Source of the DNA: Bacillota bacterium
GTDB lineage: Bacteria; Bacillota_E; JAJZYS01; JAJYTV01
Assembly: GCA_021845645.1 (NCBI GenBank)
Contig: JAJZVM010000007.1
Span: forward strand, 62,001-126,000
Length of the DNA stretch: 64,000 bases
Reading direction: 5' to 3'
The notes under the pieces are model-generated. The model worked only from the letters and a program-made list of their open reading frames with translations, searched no databases and was not told where the DNA came from. Position numbers and translations under genes: made by a program. Positions 38,967 through 47,507 of the stretch are shown in pieces (the first letter of the stretch is position 1; the number at the start of each line of letters is the position of its first letter).

Positions 38967-40070
38967 ATGCGATCAAAGGTGCTCCTTTCCGTGCTCGGCG
39001 TTGCCGTGCTCAGCTCCCTGGCCACACTCGGCGTGACATCCGTGCTCGGTACGGCGACGCATGTGCCCATCGTCACCGCGCAAAGCAGCCAGAGCGTACC
39101 CATCACGACATCGACGATCCCGGACATGGTGGCGCAGACGAATCCCGCCGTCGTGCAGATCAACGCTGTACAGACAACGACGGTGCAGCAGTCGATCTTC
39201 GGCTTCGGCGGCCCCACGGTGCCCCAGACCCAGAGTTCCGGCGTGATCGGCAGCGGGTTCATCATCTCGTCGAACGGGGACATCATCACCAACGATCACG
39301 TCGTGAACAACGCGCATGACATCACGGTGACGGTGCTCGGCTACTCGACGCCATTCAAGGCGCAGGTCGTCGGAACCGACTACAACCTTGACCTCGCGCT
39401 GCTCAAGATCAGCGCGCCAAAGCCTTTGCCGTACCTGACCTTCGCCGATCCCTCGAGCATCGAGATTGGCCAGTTCGTCGTCGCGATCGGCATGCCGTAC
39501 GGCCTCAGCCACACCGTGACATCCGGCGTCGTGTCGGCGCTCGGCCGCCCGCTCCAGATCGGCAGCCGCTCCTACCGCGACCTGCTGCAGACCGATGCGG
39601 CGATCAACCCAGGCAACTCGGGCGGACCGCTCCTGAACCTCCAGGGGCAGGTCGTCGCCGTCAATACGGCGGTCAACACGCAGGGCCAGGGCATCGGCTT
39701 CGCGATCCCGGAGAGCACCGTGACACAGGCCCTGCCATACCTCGAGCAGGGGAAGGCGGAGCCTGAGCCGTGGCTCGGCATCGGGGTGGAGGACGTCGCG
39801 ACGGCCCAGTACCTGCCGCAGGGCTACACCGGCAGCACCGGCGTCCTGGTGGACCAGGTGATCTCGGGCGGACCGGCCGCCAAGGCGGGCATCCAGGCGG
39901 GCGACGTGATCCTGGCCATCAACGGTCAGGCGACGCCTACGACGGACAGCCTGATCGAGGACGAATACAACACCAAGGTCGGGCAGACAGTGACCTTGAA
40001 GGTGTGGCACCAGGGATCGATCGAGACGGTGCAGGTCGTGATGGGCAACATGCCCGCGAACGGCGGCTGA
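38967..40070 (+). CDS. HtrA/DegP-like serine protease with PDZ domain
   Basis: This 367-aa membrane-anchored quality-control protease has an N-terminal hydrophobic segment (VLLSVLGVAVLSSLATLGVT) as signal or anchor. The trypsin-like domain carries the triad H111 (ITNDHVVNNA), D142 (YNLDLALLKI) and S218 (INPGNSGGPLL). One PDZ domain follows (WLGIGVEDVATAQYL, AAKAGIQAGDVILAINGQAT). AAGGAGGT (38949-38956) fits ATG 38967; ATG 38958 is too close. It is followed by a strong hairpin and a YCF48-like lipoprotein gene. Confidence 0.93.
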   Translation: MRSKVLLSVLGVAVLSSLATLGVTSVLGTATHVPIVTAQSSQSVPITTSTIPDMVAQTNPAVVQINAVQTTTVQQSIFGFGGPTVPQTQSSGVIGSGFIISSNGDIITNDHVVNNAHDITVTVLGYSTPFKAQVVGTDYNLDLALLKISAPKPLPYLTFADPSSIEIGQFVVAIGMPYGLSHTVTSGVVSALGRPLQIGSRSYRDLLQTDAAINPGNSGGPLLNLQGQVVAVNTAVNTQGQGIGFAIPESTVTQALPYLEQGKAEPEPWLGIGVEDVATAQYLPQGYTGSTGVLVDQVISGGPAAKAGIQAGDVILAINGQATPTTDSLIEDEYNTKVGQTVTLKVWHQGSIETVQVVMGNMPANGG

Positions 40071-40095
40071 TCCCGGGCAGGTACACAGGGATGCC

Positions 40096-40123
40096 GGCAG
40101 GCGCGCCTCATGGCGCGCCTGCC
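40096..40123 (+). terminator. Perfect hairpin after htrA
   Basis: GGCAGGCGCGCC (40096-40107) and GGCGCGCCTGCC (40112-40123) form a 12-bp perfect stem with a TCAT loop, 25 bp after the protease stop. It lacks a T-run but is very stable. Confidence 0.6.
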
Positions 40124-40308
40124 GCGCGTCTATGGGATGGCGCCACGCCAGGCATAATGATGTACGGCATCGCAGCGGCTCGTCCGCTCGGAGATGCCAG
40201 AGACTGGCGCCGCGACGCCGCATCCTGAGCGCAGGTGCCGCACATCGAGCGGCGAAACGCTTTGTGGAATACGCTTTGATCAGCGAATGCGACAAGGAGC
40301 CGTGACCC

Positions 40309-42336
40309 GTGCGTTCTAGACGTCTTCTGGCCATGGCCGCATGCCTTGCGGCCGTCGCGCTCGCCGCCGGCGGGTGCGGCGGCTTGCAGCAGTCCTCCGC
40401 GCCTATCACCGAACCTCTGGCGACGGTCGAGGGGCCGCTCGAGCAGACGATCTACACGGCGGTGGACTTCGTCGGCCGAAGCGGCCTGCTCGCCGGCTAC
40501 CGCCAGACCTTGGGCGTTGCGCCGCCGCGTGCGACGGCGGCGGCAGAGGTGCCCGCGACAGCGCCGGCGCCGGTGCCCGGCACGAGCGAGATCTGGCGCA
40601 CCACGGACGGCGGGCGCACCTGGCGCGGCACGCCGCTCGGCAGCTGGCAGGTGGGGACGATCGACATGGTCACGGCCAAGGTAGGCTACCTGACCGCCAC
40701 GGATCCCGACACCGGCTCTGCCGTGCTCCGCACCGCCGACGGTGGCCGCACCTGGCACGAGGTGCTGGCGCTCGCGTTCGACCCGAGCATCGTGCGGGTC
40801 TGGAGCCCGTCGCAGGCGCTCGTGCTCTCGCAGGGCACCCTCTGGTCCACCGAGGACGGCGGCCTGCGCTGGCACCAGGTCGTGCCCGACGTGCAGGGTA
40901 TCGCGGCGGCGAGCTTCGTGACGCAGCTGCGCGGGTATGCGGTTTCCGGCACGCGCATCCTGCAAACGCAGGATGGCGGCGTGCACTGGCAGGCGCAGTA
41001 CGCCCTGCCGCAGGCTCTCACGCTGCAGCTCGGCGCTCCGACCGGGGCGACGATCGACGTGCTCTCAAGCGGGCGCGGCTGGGCGTCGCTGTCGCTGTCG
41101 GCCTGCTGGCCGAGCGGCTGTCCGAACGTCGTGCTGCACACCGATGTGAGCGGCCACTGGCAGATCGTGAGCGGCGAGGACGCCGGCCCGATCGCAGGCA
41201 TCCACGCGTCGGAGGACGGGCTGCCCGGCGGGGCCCAGGCACTATGGGCCACGGGGCCGGAGTCTGCGGTCTGGAACGGCGCCGGCGGCCTCTGGCAGAC
41301 GGAGGACGGCGGCGCGACCTGGCAGGAGGTCGGAGCGCCGAAGGCCCAGCAGCCGAGCCCGGCCTTTGTCGCGGTGAGCGGCGTAGGTACCGGCGACCTC
41401 TGGGCGGTGGGGCAGGACCAGTGGGGCGGCTACCTGCTGCATCGCGCCGCCGCCGGCTGGCAGCAGGTGCGCCCGAAGCCGTACCCGGTGGCCGCGGTGG
41501 ACTTCGTCACGGCCCGGGTGGGCTACGGCATCGGCCTCAGCTGGGCGCCGCGCGCCATCGTGGGCACGCGAAACGGCGGGCGTACGTGGCACGTCCTCGG
41601 CCAGGTGTCCGGCAGCCTGCCGGTCGCCATCGACTTCACCAGCGCCGAGGAGGGTTACCTCGCGACGGCCGGTGCCGGTGGCACACTCTGGCGCACCAGC
41701 GACGGCGGGTGGACCTGGCAGGTGATCGGAACGCTCGATGCGCCGCCGATCTCGCTCGCCTTCCGCGACGCGAGCCACGGCACGACCTTGCTCGAGACCG
41801 GCCCTGGCTGGCCTCTCCAGTTCTCTCTGCGCCAGACCTCGGACGGGGGTGCGACATGGCTTGCCGGCCGACTTCCTGAAGCGCTCACCGACACGCTGTC
41901 GAACACGACGCCGGTCGTCGTGACCTCGGCCGCGGCTGTCTTCCCTGGACCGACCTCCGGCTACTTCCTGGCGCTCGTCGGCCGGCAGCCGCAGATCTGG
42001 CAGACGCAGGGATCAAGCTGGCAGGCCGTCGACGTTCCCGTCGGGAGCGGAGGCCGCGGCACCGGCCCGGAGCAGTACCAGGGGGGCGCCATGTCAGCGG
42101 CTGGCCCGGCGGACGTCTGGCTGGCCCTGCAGCCGCTGTGGCCCGGCGCGAATGTGCGTGTCCTGCGGCTTGGCGCCTCCCAGTGGCAGGCCTACGACCT
42201 GCCGCTGGGACTCCGCCTGGATCTGCCGGAGGGCAGTGAGACGATCTCCGTGTTCGGCCGTCAGAGGGCGGTCCTCCTGACGAACCTCGGGCCGCTCGAA
42301 ACGGTGGACGGCGGCCGCACCTGGCGTCCGATCTGA
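40309..42336 (+). CDS. YCF48-like beta-propeller lipoprotein
   Basis: This 675-aa exported lipoprotein has a signal peptide ending in the lipobox LAAGGC (C23). The rest is a series of beta-propeller repeats with the Asp-box/BNR-type motif W(R/Q)TxDGGxTW: TTDGGRTWRGTPLG, TADGGRTWHEVLAL, TQDGGVHWQAQYAL, TEDGGATWQEVGAP, TSDGGWTWQVIGTL, TSDGGATWLAGRLP and a last copy at the C-terminus. YCF48/HCF136-like propellers act as assembly factors or binding scaffolds; no catalytic residues were recognised. Start is GTG 40309. Confidence 0.82.
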   Translation: MRSRRLLAMAACLAAVALAAGGCGGLQQSSAPITEPLATVEGPLEQTIYTAVDFVGRSGLLAGYRQTLGVAPPRATAAAEVPATAPAPVPGTSEIWRTTDGGRTWRGTPLGSWQVGTIDMVTAKVGYLTATDPDTGSAVLRTADGGRTWHEVLALAFDPSIVRVWSPSQALVLSQGTLWSTEDGGLRWHQVVPDVQGIAAASFVTQLRGYAVSGTRILQTQDGGVHWQAQYALPQALTLQLGAPTGATIDVLSSGRGWASLSLSACWPSGCPNVVLHTDVSGHWQIVSGEDAGPIAGIHASEDGLPGGAQALWATGPESAVWNGAGGLWQTEDGGATWQEVGAPKAQQPSPAFVAVSGVGTGDLWAVGQDQWGGYLLHRAAAGWQQVRPKPYPVAAVDFVTARVGYGIGLSWAPRAIVGTRNGGRTWHVLGQVSGSLPVAIDFTSAEEGYLATAGAGGTLWRTSDGGWTWQVIGTLDAPPISLAFRDASHGTTLLETGPGWPLQFSLRQTSDGGATWLAGRLPEALTDTLSNTTPVVVTSAAAVFPGPTSGYFLALVGRQPQIWQTQGSSWQAVDVPVGSGGRGTGPEQYQGGAMSAAGPADVWLALQPLWPGANVRVLRLGASQWQAYDLPLGLRLDLPEGSETISVFGRQRAVLLTNLGPLETVDGGRTWRPI

Positions 42337-42589
42337 CCAGGACTCGGTGCCCCGACGCGCCCGCACGGCCGCCTGCGCACCATCGGCATGCCCATCCCGC
42401 CGGATCGCGCAGAGCTACCATGACCGCTGCGGCGACAGGTATCGCGGACTGCCCTGGGACCCGAAGGAGTCATTTGCGGCTGTGGCCAGCTACTATGCGG
42501 CCCACCAGCGCTGCCGGTAGGGACTGCCGGCCGCGCCGGGCGCCTGGCCGCGCATGACCCTTGCGGCAGGCAGATCGCCGCCGATCCTG

Positions 42590-43303
42590 TCAGTGGCCCC
42601 CGACGCCGAAGTAGGCTTGGCGCACCGCGTCGTCGGCTTCGAGTTCCTGGACGCTGCCGACGAAGGAGATGCGCCCGCCGTCCAGCACGTAGGCGCGGTC
42701 CGCGATCTCGAGGAACTTGACGTTCTGCTCGGCGATCAGCATCGTCGGGCCATTCTCCCGCAGCTTGCGCAAGGCCGTCACCACCTCGCCGACAAAGCGC
42801 GGCGAGAGCCCCGCCGAGGGTTCGTCCATCAGGAGAAGGCGCGGCGGGACGACGATCGCCTTGGCGACACCCAGCATCTTGCGCTGGCCGCCCGAGAGGC
42901 TCGCCGCACTCGCCGCGTGCAGGCGGGCGAGATCCGGGAAGGTCTCATAGAGTTCGGCGATGCGCTGGCGCAGCTCGTGCCGTGGCAAGCCGAACCCGCC
43001 GACCTGCAGGTTCTCGTCGATGCTCAGGTTCGGGAAGACGCCGAGCTCCGTCATGTAGTGGATGCCGCGCTTAACCCTGAGGTCGGTGCGCAGGCGCTCC
43101 ATGTGCTGTCCCCCGAGCAGGATCTCGCCATTGAGCAGCGACCTCAGGCCCATCAGGGCCTTCAGGAGGGTCGTCTTGCCTGCTCCGTTCGAACCGAGCA
43201 GCACCGCCACCTCGCCCTGGGCAAGCTCGAGGTCGACGCCCCAGAGCACCTGCAGCCTGCCGTAGGCCGCCTCGATGCCGTGGGCGGCGAAGAAGGGATC
43301 CAT
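42590..43303 (-). CDS. livF: Branched-chain amino acid ABC transporter ATPase LivF
   Basis: This 237-aa ATP-binding subunit has Walker A (LLGSNGAGKTTLLKALMG), a Q-loop region, the signature SLSGGQRKMLGVAKAIV and Walker B (RLLLMDEPSAGLSPRFV). H-loop MLIAEQN has Gln-Asn context typical of LivF (AEQNV). ATG 43303 follows GGAGG; the longer frame to 43345 overlaps livG. It is the last gene of the liv operon. Confidence 0.93.
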   Translation of the reverse strand: MDPFFAAHGIEAAYGRLQVLWGVDLELAQGEVAVLLGSNGAGKTTLLKALMGLRSLLNGEILLGGQHMERLRTDLRVKRGIHYMTELGVFPNLSIDENLQVGGFGLPRHELRQRIAELYETFPDLARLHAASAASLSGGQRKMLGVAKAIVVPPRLLLMDEPSAGLSPRFVGEVVTALRKLRENGPTMLIAEQNVKFLEIADRAYVLDGGRISFVGSVQELEADDAVRQAYFGVGGH

Positions 43304-43307
43304 CGCA

Positions 43308-44015
43308 TCAGCCTCCAAGGAAGACCTCGACCACCCTCGGGTCATTGGCCGCGGCCTCGAGTTTGCCGAAGAAGATCTCAGCGCCCGCGTTCATCACCAC
43401 GACATCGTCCGTGACCTTGCCGAGAAAGCCCATGAGGTGCTCCACGACCAGCATCGTGATGCCCTCGCCGCGCAGGGCGTTCAGCTTGTCGGCCACGAGC
43501 TCGAGGTCCGCCGGGCTGAGTCCCGCGCCCAGCTCGTCGACCAGGAGGAGCTTCGGGTCGGTCGCCATGGCGCGGCCGAGGTCGAGGAGCTTCTGCTGCG
43601 CCGTGTTGAGCGAGTTCGCCTCGCGGCCTGCGAGATCCGAGAGGCCGAGAAACCCGAGGACGTCGTCCGTCCGCCGCCGGCTGCGCCGGCTGTGGCCGAG
43701 CGCCACCTCCACGTTCTGGCGCACGGTGAGCGAGCCGAAGGGCTTCGGCACCTGAAACGTGCGGTTGACGCCGAGGTGGCTCAGGTGGTGCGGCAGCCGG
43801 CCGGTCACATCGACCCCCTGGAGATGGACCTTGCCGGCGCTCGGGGCGTAGATGCCCGAGATGATGTTGATGAGCGTCGTCTTGCCAGAGCCGTTCGGGC
43901 CGACGAGGCCGAGTGCGCCGCCGCTCTCGAGGCGCAGGTTCACGCCACGCAGGGCCTGGAACCCGCCGAAGTTCTTCTCGACGCCCTCTACCTCCAGCAT
44001 GGCGTCAGAGGACAT
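43308..44015 (-). CDS. livG: Branched-chain amino acid ABC transporter ATPase LivG
   Basis: This 235-aa ATP-binding subunit has Walker A (LVGPNGSGKTTLINIISG), the LivG Q-loop context GVNRTFQVPKPFGSLTVRQN, Walker B (KLLLVDELGAGLSPADL) and the H-loop MLVVEHLMGFL. The ABC signature is altered, reading SLNTAQQKLLDLGRAMA instead of LSGGQ. The protein is also slightly short compared with typical LivG (about 255 aa). It pairs with LivF. Confidence 0.92.
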   Translation of the reverse strand: MSSDAMLEVEGVEKNFGGFQALRGVNLRLESGGALGLVGPNGSGKTTLINIISGIYAPSAGKVHLQGVDVTGRLPHHLSHLGVNRTFQVPKPFGSLTVRQNVEVALGHSRRSRRRTDDVLGFLGLSDLAGREANSLNTAQQKLLDLGRAMATDPKLLLVDELGAGLSPADLELVADKLNALRGEGITMLVVEHLMGFLGKVTDDVVVMNAGAEIFFGKLEAAANDPRVVEVFLGG

Positions 44016-44925
44016 GGATTCCCTTCTTTCGCAGGAGCGACGCTACGCCATCCGGCAGGAAGATCACCAGGGCGACGATCAGGACGCCGTAGATCAGCTG
44101 GAAGTACTGCGGGTCGGAGATGCCGATCATGTTGTACATGCCGAACAGCACCACCGTGCCGAAGATCGGCCCCAAGAGGGTCCCGACGCCCCCGAAGAGC
44201 GCGAACACGATCGCGAAGATGCTGATGGATAGCGTGAAGACGGCGTCGGGGTAGAAGACCGAGGTCTGCCAGGCGAACACCCCGCCGACGACGCCGGCCA
44301 GGCCTGCGGAGATCATCCAGGCCAGGGTCCGCTCTCGCACCACCGGCACGCCGGCCATGGCCGCCGACACCGGGTCGTCGCGCATGGCCTGGAGCGCCAT
44401 GCCGAAGCGCGAACGCCGGATGTAGAGCACGACGGCGACGGCCAGGAGCAGCACCACGAGCATGGTGTAGTAGCTGGCCGACGGATCGAACTGGTTCGCG
44501 AGCTGGATGCCGTAGGGGCCGTAGGTCACGTTCTGCAGGGCCGGGTTCGCGATGATGAGGTAGACGGCCTGGGACGCCGCCAGGCTCGCGATCGCGAAGT
44601 AGGCGCCGGAGAGGCGCAGGAGCGGCGACAGGAGGAGGCCCAGCGCGAGCGCCACCACGCCGCCGGCCACGATGCCGGCCAGCGGCGCGAAGTGCAGGTC
44701 CAGCATGGCGAGGGATGCGCCGTAGGCGCCGACGCCGAAGAAGCCGACGTAGCCGAACGGCAGGTAGCCCGTGAAGCCGTAGAGGATGTTCACACCCTGG
44801 GACAGGGCGAGGTACACCATCAGCTGGAAGAGCAGCATCTGGTTCTGGTACACCCTCGGCAGCAGCAGGAGGGCGATGGCCATCGCGAGGAGGACGGCGC
44901 CGTCGCGCCAGATCGCCCTACGCAC
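44005..44925 (-). CDS. livM: Branched-chain amino acid ABC transporter permease LivM
   Basis: This 306-aa permease has hydrophobic spans throughout (GAVLLAMAIALLLLPRVYQN) and the LivM signatures NILYGFTGYLPFGYVGFFGV and SGAYFAIASLAASQAVYLII. The EAA-like loop contains RRSRFGMALQAMRDDPVSAA and GGVGTLLGPIFGTVVLFGM. GTG 44925 has CAGGTG upstream and gives a normal N-terminus; TTG 44943 is the alternative. It overlaps livH and livG. Confidence 0.92.
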   Translation of the reverse strand: MRRAIWRDGAVLLAMAIALLLLPRVYQNQMLLFQLMVYLALSQGVNILYGFTGYLPFGYVGFFGVGAYGASLAMLDLHFAPLAGIVAGGVVALALGLLLSPLLRLSGAYFAIASLAASQAVYLIIANPALQNVTYGPYGIQLANQFDPSASYYTMLVVLLLAVAVVLYIRRSRFGMALQAMRDDPVSAAMAGVPVVRERTLAWMISAGLAGVVGGVFAWQTSVFYPDAVFTLSISIFAIVFALFGGVGTLLGPIFGTVVLFGMYNMIGISDPQYFQLIYGVLIVALVIFLPDGVASLLRKKGIHVL

Positions 44926-45790
44926 TGCGCACCTGGCGGCCAAACAGGCCGCTCGGCTTCACGAGCAGCACGAGGAGCAGCAGGACGTACGGCAGGAGGC
45001 TCGCCCAGGACGGCAGGTAGGTCTGCATGAGCATGAGCGCCACACCGTAGATGAGCCCGCCTGCGATGGTGCCCAGGGGGTTGCCCAACGTGCCGAGCAC
45101 GATCACGGCGAAGGCGGTGGTGGTCAGGTCGGTGCCGATGTCCGGCGTGATGCCGCCGAGCATGAACGGCGCGAGCGCCCCGGCGGCGGCCGCCAGACCG
45201 AGCCCGATGCCGAAGGCGATCGCAGAGACGCGGTGCAGGTTGATGCCGCTCACTTGCGCCTCCTCGCGGCTCGCCATCACGGCGCGCGTCGAGTAGCCGA
45301 GGCGTGAGCGGTAGAGGTAGAGATAGATGAGCGCGAGCGCCACGAGGCTGACGAGCCCGCTCACCACCCAGACGGCCGGCAGCGCCTGGCCGAGCACGGA
45401 GATCGGCTGCGTGCCGAAGACCGGTTCAAAGATCGACTGCTCGTTGTTGCCGAACTCGATGACCGCGAGGGCCTGGATGACCTGCGAGAGACCGAAGAAG
45501 AGCACGAGGGAGATCATCTCCGGGTCCTTGGTGCGGGCGATCCGCGGCACGAGCAGGTAATAGAGCCCGATCCCGACCACGAACACCGCGGCGGCGGAGA
45601 GCACCAGCGACAGGAGCGGGTGCAGGTGCCAGTCCGTGTAGAGCAGGACGGCGGCGAATCCGCCGATCATGACGAAGTCGCCATGCGCCAGGTTCACCAT
45701 GCGCAGCACGCCGAAGCTCAGGTTCAGGCCGAGGGAGATCAGGGCGTAGTAGAGGCCGAAGAGGATGCCGGCCACGAGGGCATAGAGCAT
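44918..45790 (-). CDS. livH: Branched-chain amino acid ABC transporter permease LivH
   Basis: This 290-aa permease has LivH motifs: GILFGLYYALISLGLNLSFG, VLRMVNLAHGDFVMIGGFAA, the cytoplasmic loop RSRLGYSTRAVMASREEAQV, AAAAGALAPFMLGGITPDIG and LGTLGNPLGTIAGGLIYGVA. ATG 45790 follows AAAGGAAG. The stop overlaps livM. Confidence 0.93.
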   Translation of the reverse strand: MLYALVAGILFGLYYALISLGLNLSFGVLRMVNLAHGDFVMIGGFAAVLLYTDWHLHPLLSLVLSAAAVFVVGIGLYYLLVPRIARTKDPEMISLVLFFGLSQVIQALAVIEFGNNEQSIFEPVFGTQPISVLGQALPAVWVVSGLVSLVALALIYLYLYRSRLGYSTRAVMASREEAQVSGINLHRVSAIAFGIGLGLAAAAGALAPFMLGGITPDIGTDLTTTAFAVIVLGTLGNPLGTIAGGLIYGVALMLMQTYLPSWASLLPYVLLLLVLLVKPSGLFGRQVRSA

Positions 45791-45825
45791 TTGGGTCTTC
45801 CTTTCGGACGGGGTCCCTCGAGGCT

Positions 45826-45862
45826 CAAGCGCTGGCCCGGCTTGCGGCCGGGCCAGCGCTTG
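45826..45862 (-). terminator. Hairpin between livJ and livH
   Basis: A 16-bp perfect inverted repeat (45826-45841 with 45847-45862) with a 5-nt loop lies between the binding-protein stop and the livH start. Such an element commonly protects or partly terminates the binding-protein mRNA so that it outnumbers the membrane subunits. The second Dpp operon has the same arrangement. Confidence 0.6.
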
Positions 45863-45874
45863 CGCGGGAGGTTC

Positions 45875-47119
45875 TCAGTGGCTGGGGGTGGGCAAGGCCT
45901 TGCCGGTCGCGACCGACTGCGGGAACACGATGACCGGGGCCACGCCGGACTTCGACGGCTGCAGCTGGGCGACCGGCAGGAGCTCTCCGAGCTGTGCGCC
46001 GGTGCTGGCGAGCTTGTACTGCCCGTCGAGGGTGAAGAACGAGATCTTGCCGGCGGCCGCCCTGAGGTCGAGCTGGCTCAGCGACTTGGCGGTCCCGAGG
46101 GTCTTCTGGATGACTAGGCCAGCCTGGTAGCCGGCGATGTCGAGGAAGTTTGGCGCCGAGTGGATCTGGGGCTCTATGGCCTTGGTGAACGCCGACAGCG
46201 TGAGGCCGTAGTCGACGCCGCTGTTGTAGGCCAGGAGCGGCGGGGTCGGGTAGGTGTAGGTGTAGCCGAGCGCCTTCGCCCCGACGTTCTGCGTCAGCAG
46301 CGCGAGCTGCTGACCCGGGAAGATCGTGAAGACGAACGGGAAGTGGACGCCGGCGGCGGTGATGTTCTGGAAGAACGGGATGTCGTTGGTCGGGTAGCCG
46401 AACTCGATCACGGCGTCAGGGTTCGTCTGCGCGATCTGGTGGATGATCACCGTGTAGTTGCTCGTGGAGGTGTCGACGCCGTTGTTGTAGACAGGCGTGA
46501 TGCCGGCCGACTTGAGTTCGGCCGTCAGCGTCTGGTCCTGGGCGCCGTCGAAGTCGTTCGTTCCGTAGACGATGGCGACCCGCTTCTTGTGCAGGGCGAT
46601 CAGGTACTTGCCGAGCGAGTCGGGCCACACGGCCGACGTCGGCAGGCTGGTGAGCACGATGTAGGGACTCGGCGGCGTGAAGAAGCTCGAGCCGGTGCCG
46701 GTCGGGTCGAAGAGCACCACCTTGTGCTCCTTCGCGACCGTGACGGCAGCCGCCGTCAGGACGGAGCCGAAGTCGGAGACGAGGATGTTCACCTTGTTCT
46801 GCGTGATCAGCTGCGCGTAGAGCGTCGTCGCCGTGTTCGGGTCGCTCTGGTCGTTGTAGTCGACGAGATTCACAGGGATCTTCTTGTCATAGGCCTTGAC
46901 GAAGACTCCGCCCTGGCGGTTGACCTGGCTGATCCAGAACTTGAGGCCGGCGAGCTCCGGCAGCGATGAGGTCGCATACGATCCGGATCCGGCGTAGAGG
47001 GTGCCGATCGTGATGGCCTTCGGGGCTGCGGGGGACGCCGCGCTGGCCGTGGCGCCGCTGCCGACGACCATGAGTGCCGCGACCCCGACCAGTGCAGAGA
47101 GGTAGCGTCTGAACTGCAT
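45875..47119 (-). CDS. Branched-chain amino acid / amide binding protein (LivJ/K-like)
   Basis: This 414-aa type I periplasmic-binding-fold protein has a signal peptide (YLSALVGVAALMVVGSGATA SAA). The binding domain shows IGTLYAGSGSYATSSLPELA, GLKFWISQVNRQGGVFVKAY, VNLVDYNDQSDPNTATTLYA and VAIVYGTNDFDGAQDQT. There is no lipobox cysteine. The ligand is probably branched-chain or another amino acid; given the locus it could even be a proline-type compound. ATG 47119 is preferred to GTG 47122. Confidence 0.9.
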   Translation of the reverse strand: MQFRRYLSALVGVAALMVVGSGATASAASPAAPKAITIGTLYAGSGSYATSSLPELAGLKFWISQVNRQGGVFVKAYDKKIPVNLVDYNDQSDPNTATTLYAQLITQNKVNILVSDFGSVLTAAAVTVAKEHKVVLFDPTGTGSSFFTPPSPYIVLTSLPTSAVWPDSLGKYLIALHKKRVAIVYGTNDFDGAQDQTLTAELKSAGITPVYNNGVDTSTSNYTVIIHQIAQTNPDAVIEFGYPTNDIPFFQNITAAGVHFPFVFTIFPGQQLALLTQNVGAKALGYTYTYPTPPLLAYNSGVDYGLTLSAFTKAIEPQIHSAPNFLDIAGYQAGLVIQKTLGTAKSLSQLDLRAAAGKISFFTLDGQYKLASTGAQLGELLPVAQLQPSKSGVAPVIVFPQSVATGKALPTPSH

Positions 47120-47507
47120 CACCTATCCTGTCGCCTCCTCGAGCTGTCTGCTGGAAGCCGCGTGGGCATCCGTCCATCGTGGTCCAACAAGAATATACCA
47201 ACCATTCGGTGCATCTCTCGTATATGGCATAAAGCACTAATGGTCCGGGGCCATTTGACCCGCATCCGTCCTTTTCCATGTTGCGTGACATCCTGGGAAC
47301 CGCCGTGGCCCTGTCACCCGATGCAGGGGGAACGGAGGTTGGCGGGTGGTCGCTGCCCGTCTGGCAGGAGTGGCAGGGGGCCCGTCGAATTGAGTGATTT
47401 CGTAAGTTATGAAGCTCACCGGGGGCAGAAGGAGGTCTGGGCAGAGACCCGGTCACGGGCGGTCAGCGGTCTACTCGCAGGTATCCCATGCAGTTTGGAG
47501 GTGCCCC
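47120..47507. other. Divergent intergenic region between liv and second Dpp operons
   Basis: This 388-bp region is unusually AT-rich in its middle (47185-47245). It contains ATATAC (47193-47198) and GTATAT (47220-47225), an inverted repeat, and ATATACCA, which resembles half of an FCD-GntR operator. It should hold promoters for both divergent transcripts, but no -35/-10 pair was convincing. No T-box or riboswitch motif was seen. Confidence 0.45.

Noticed and set aside
47120..47507. T-box or riboswitch upstream of the second Dpp operon
   Set aside because: No T-box consensus and no recognised aptamer or terminator with a T-run was seen.
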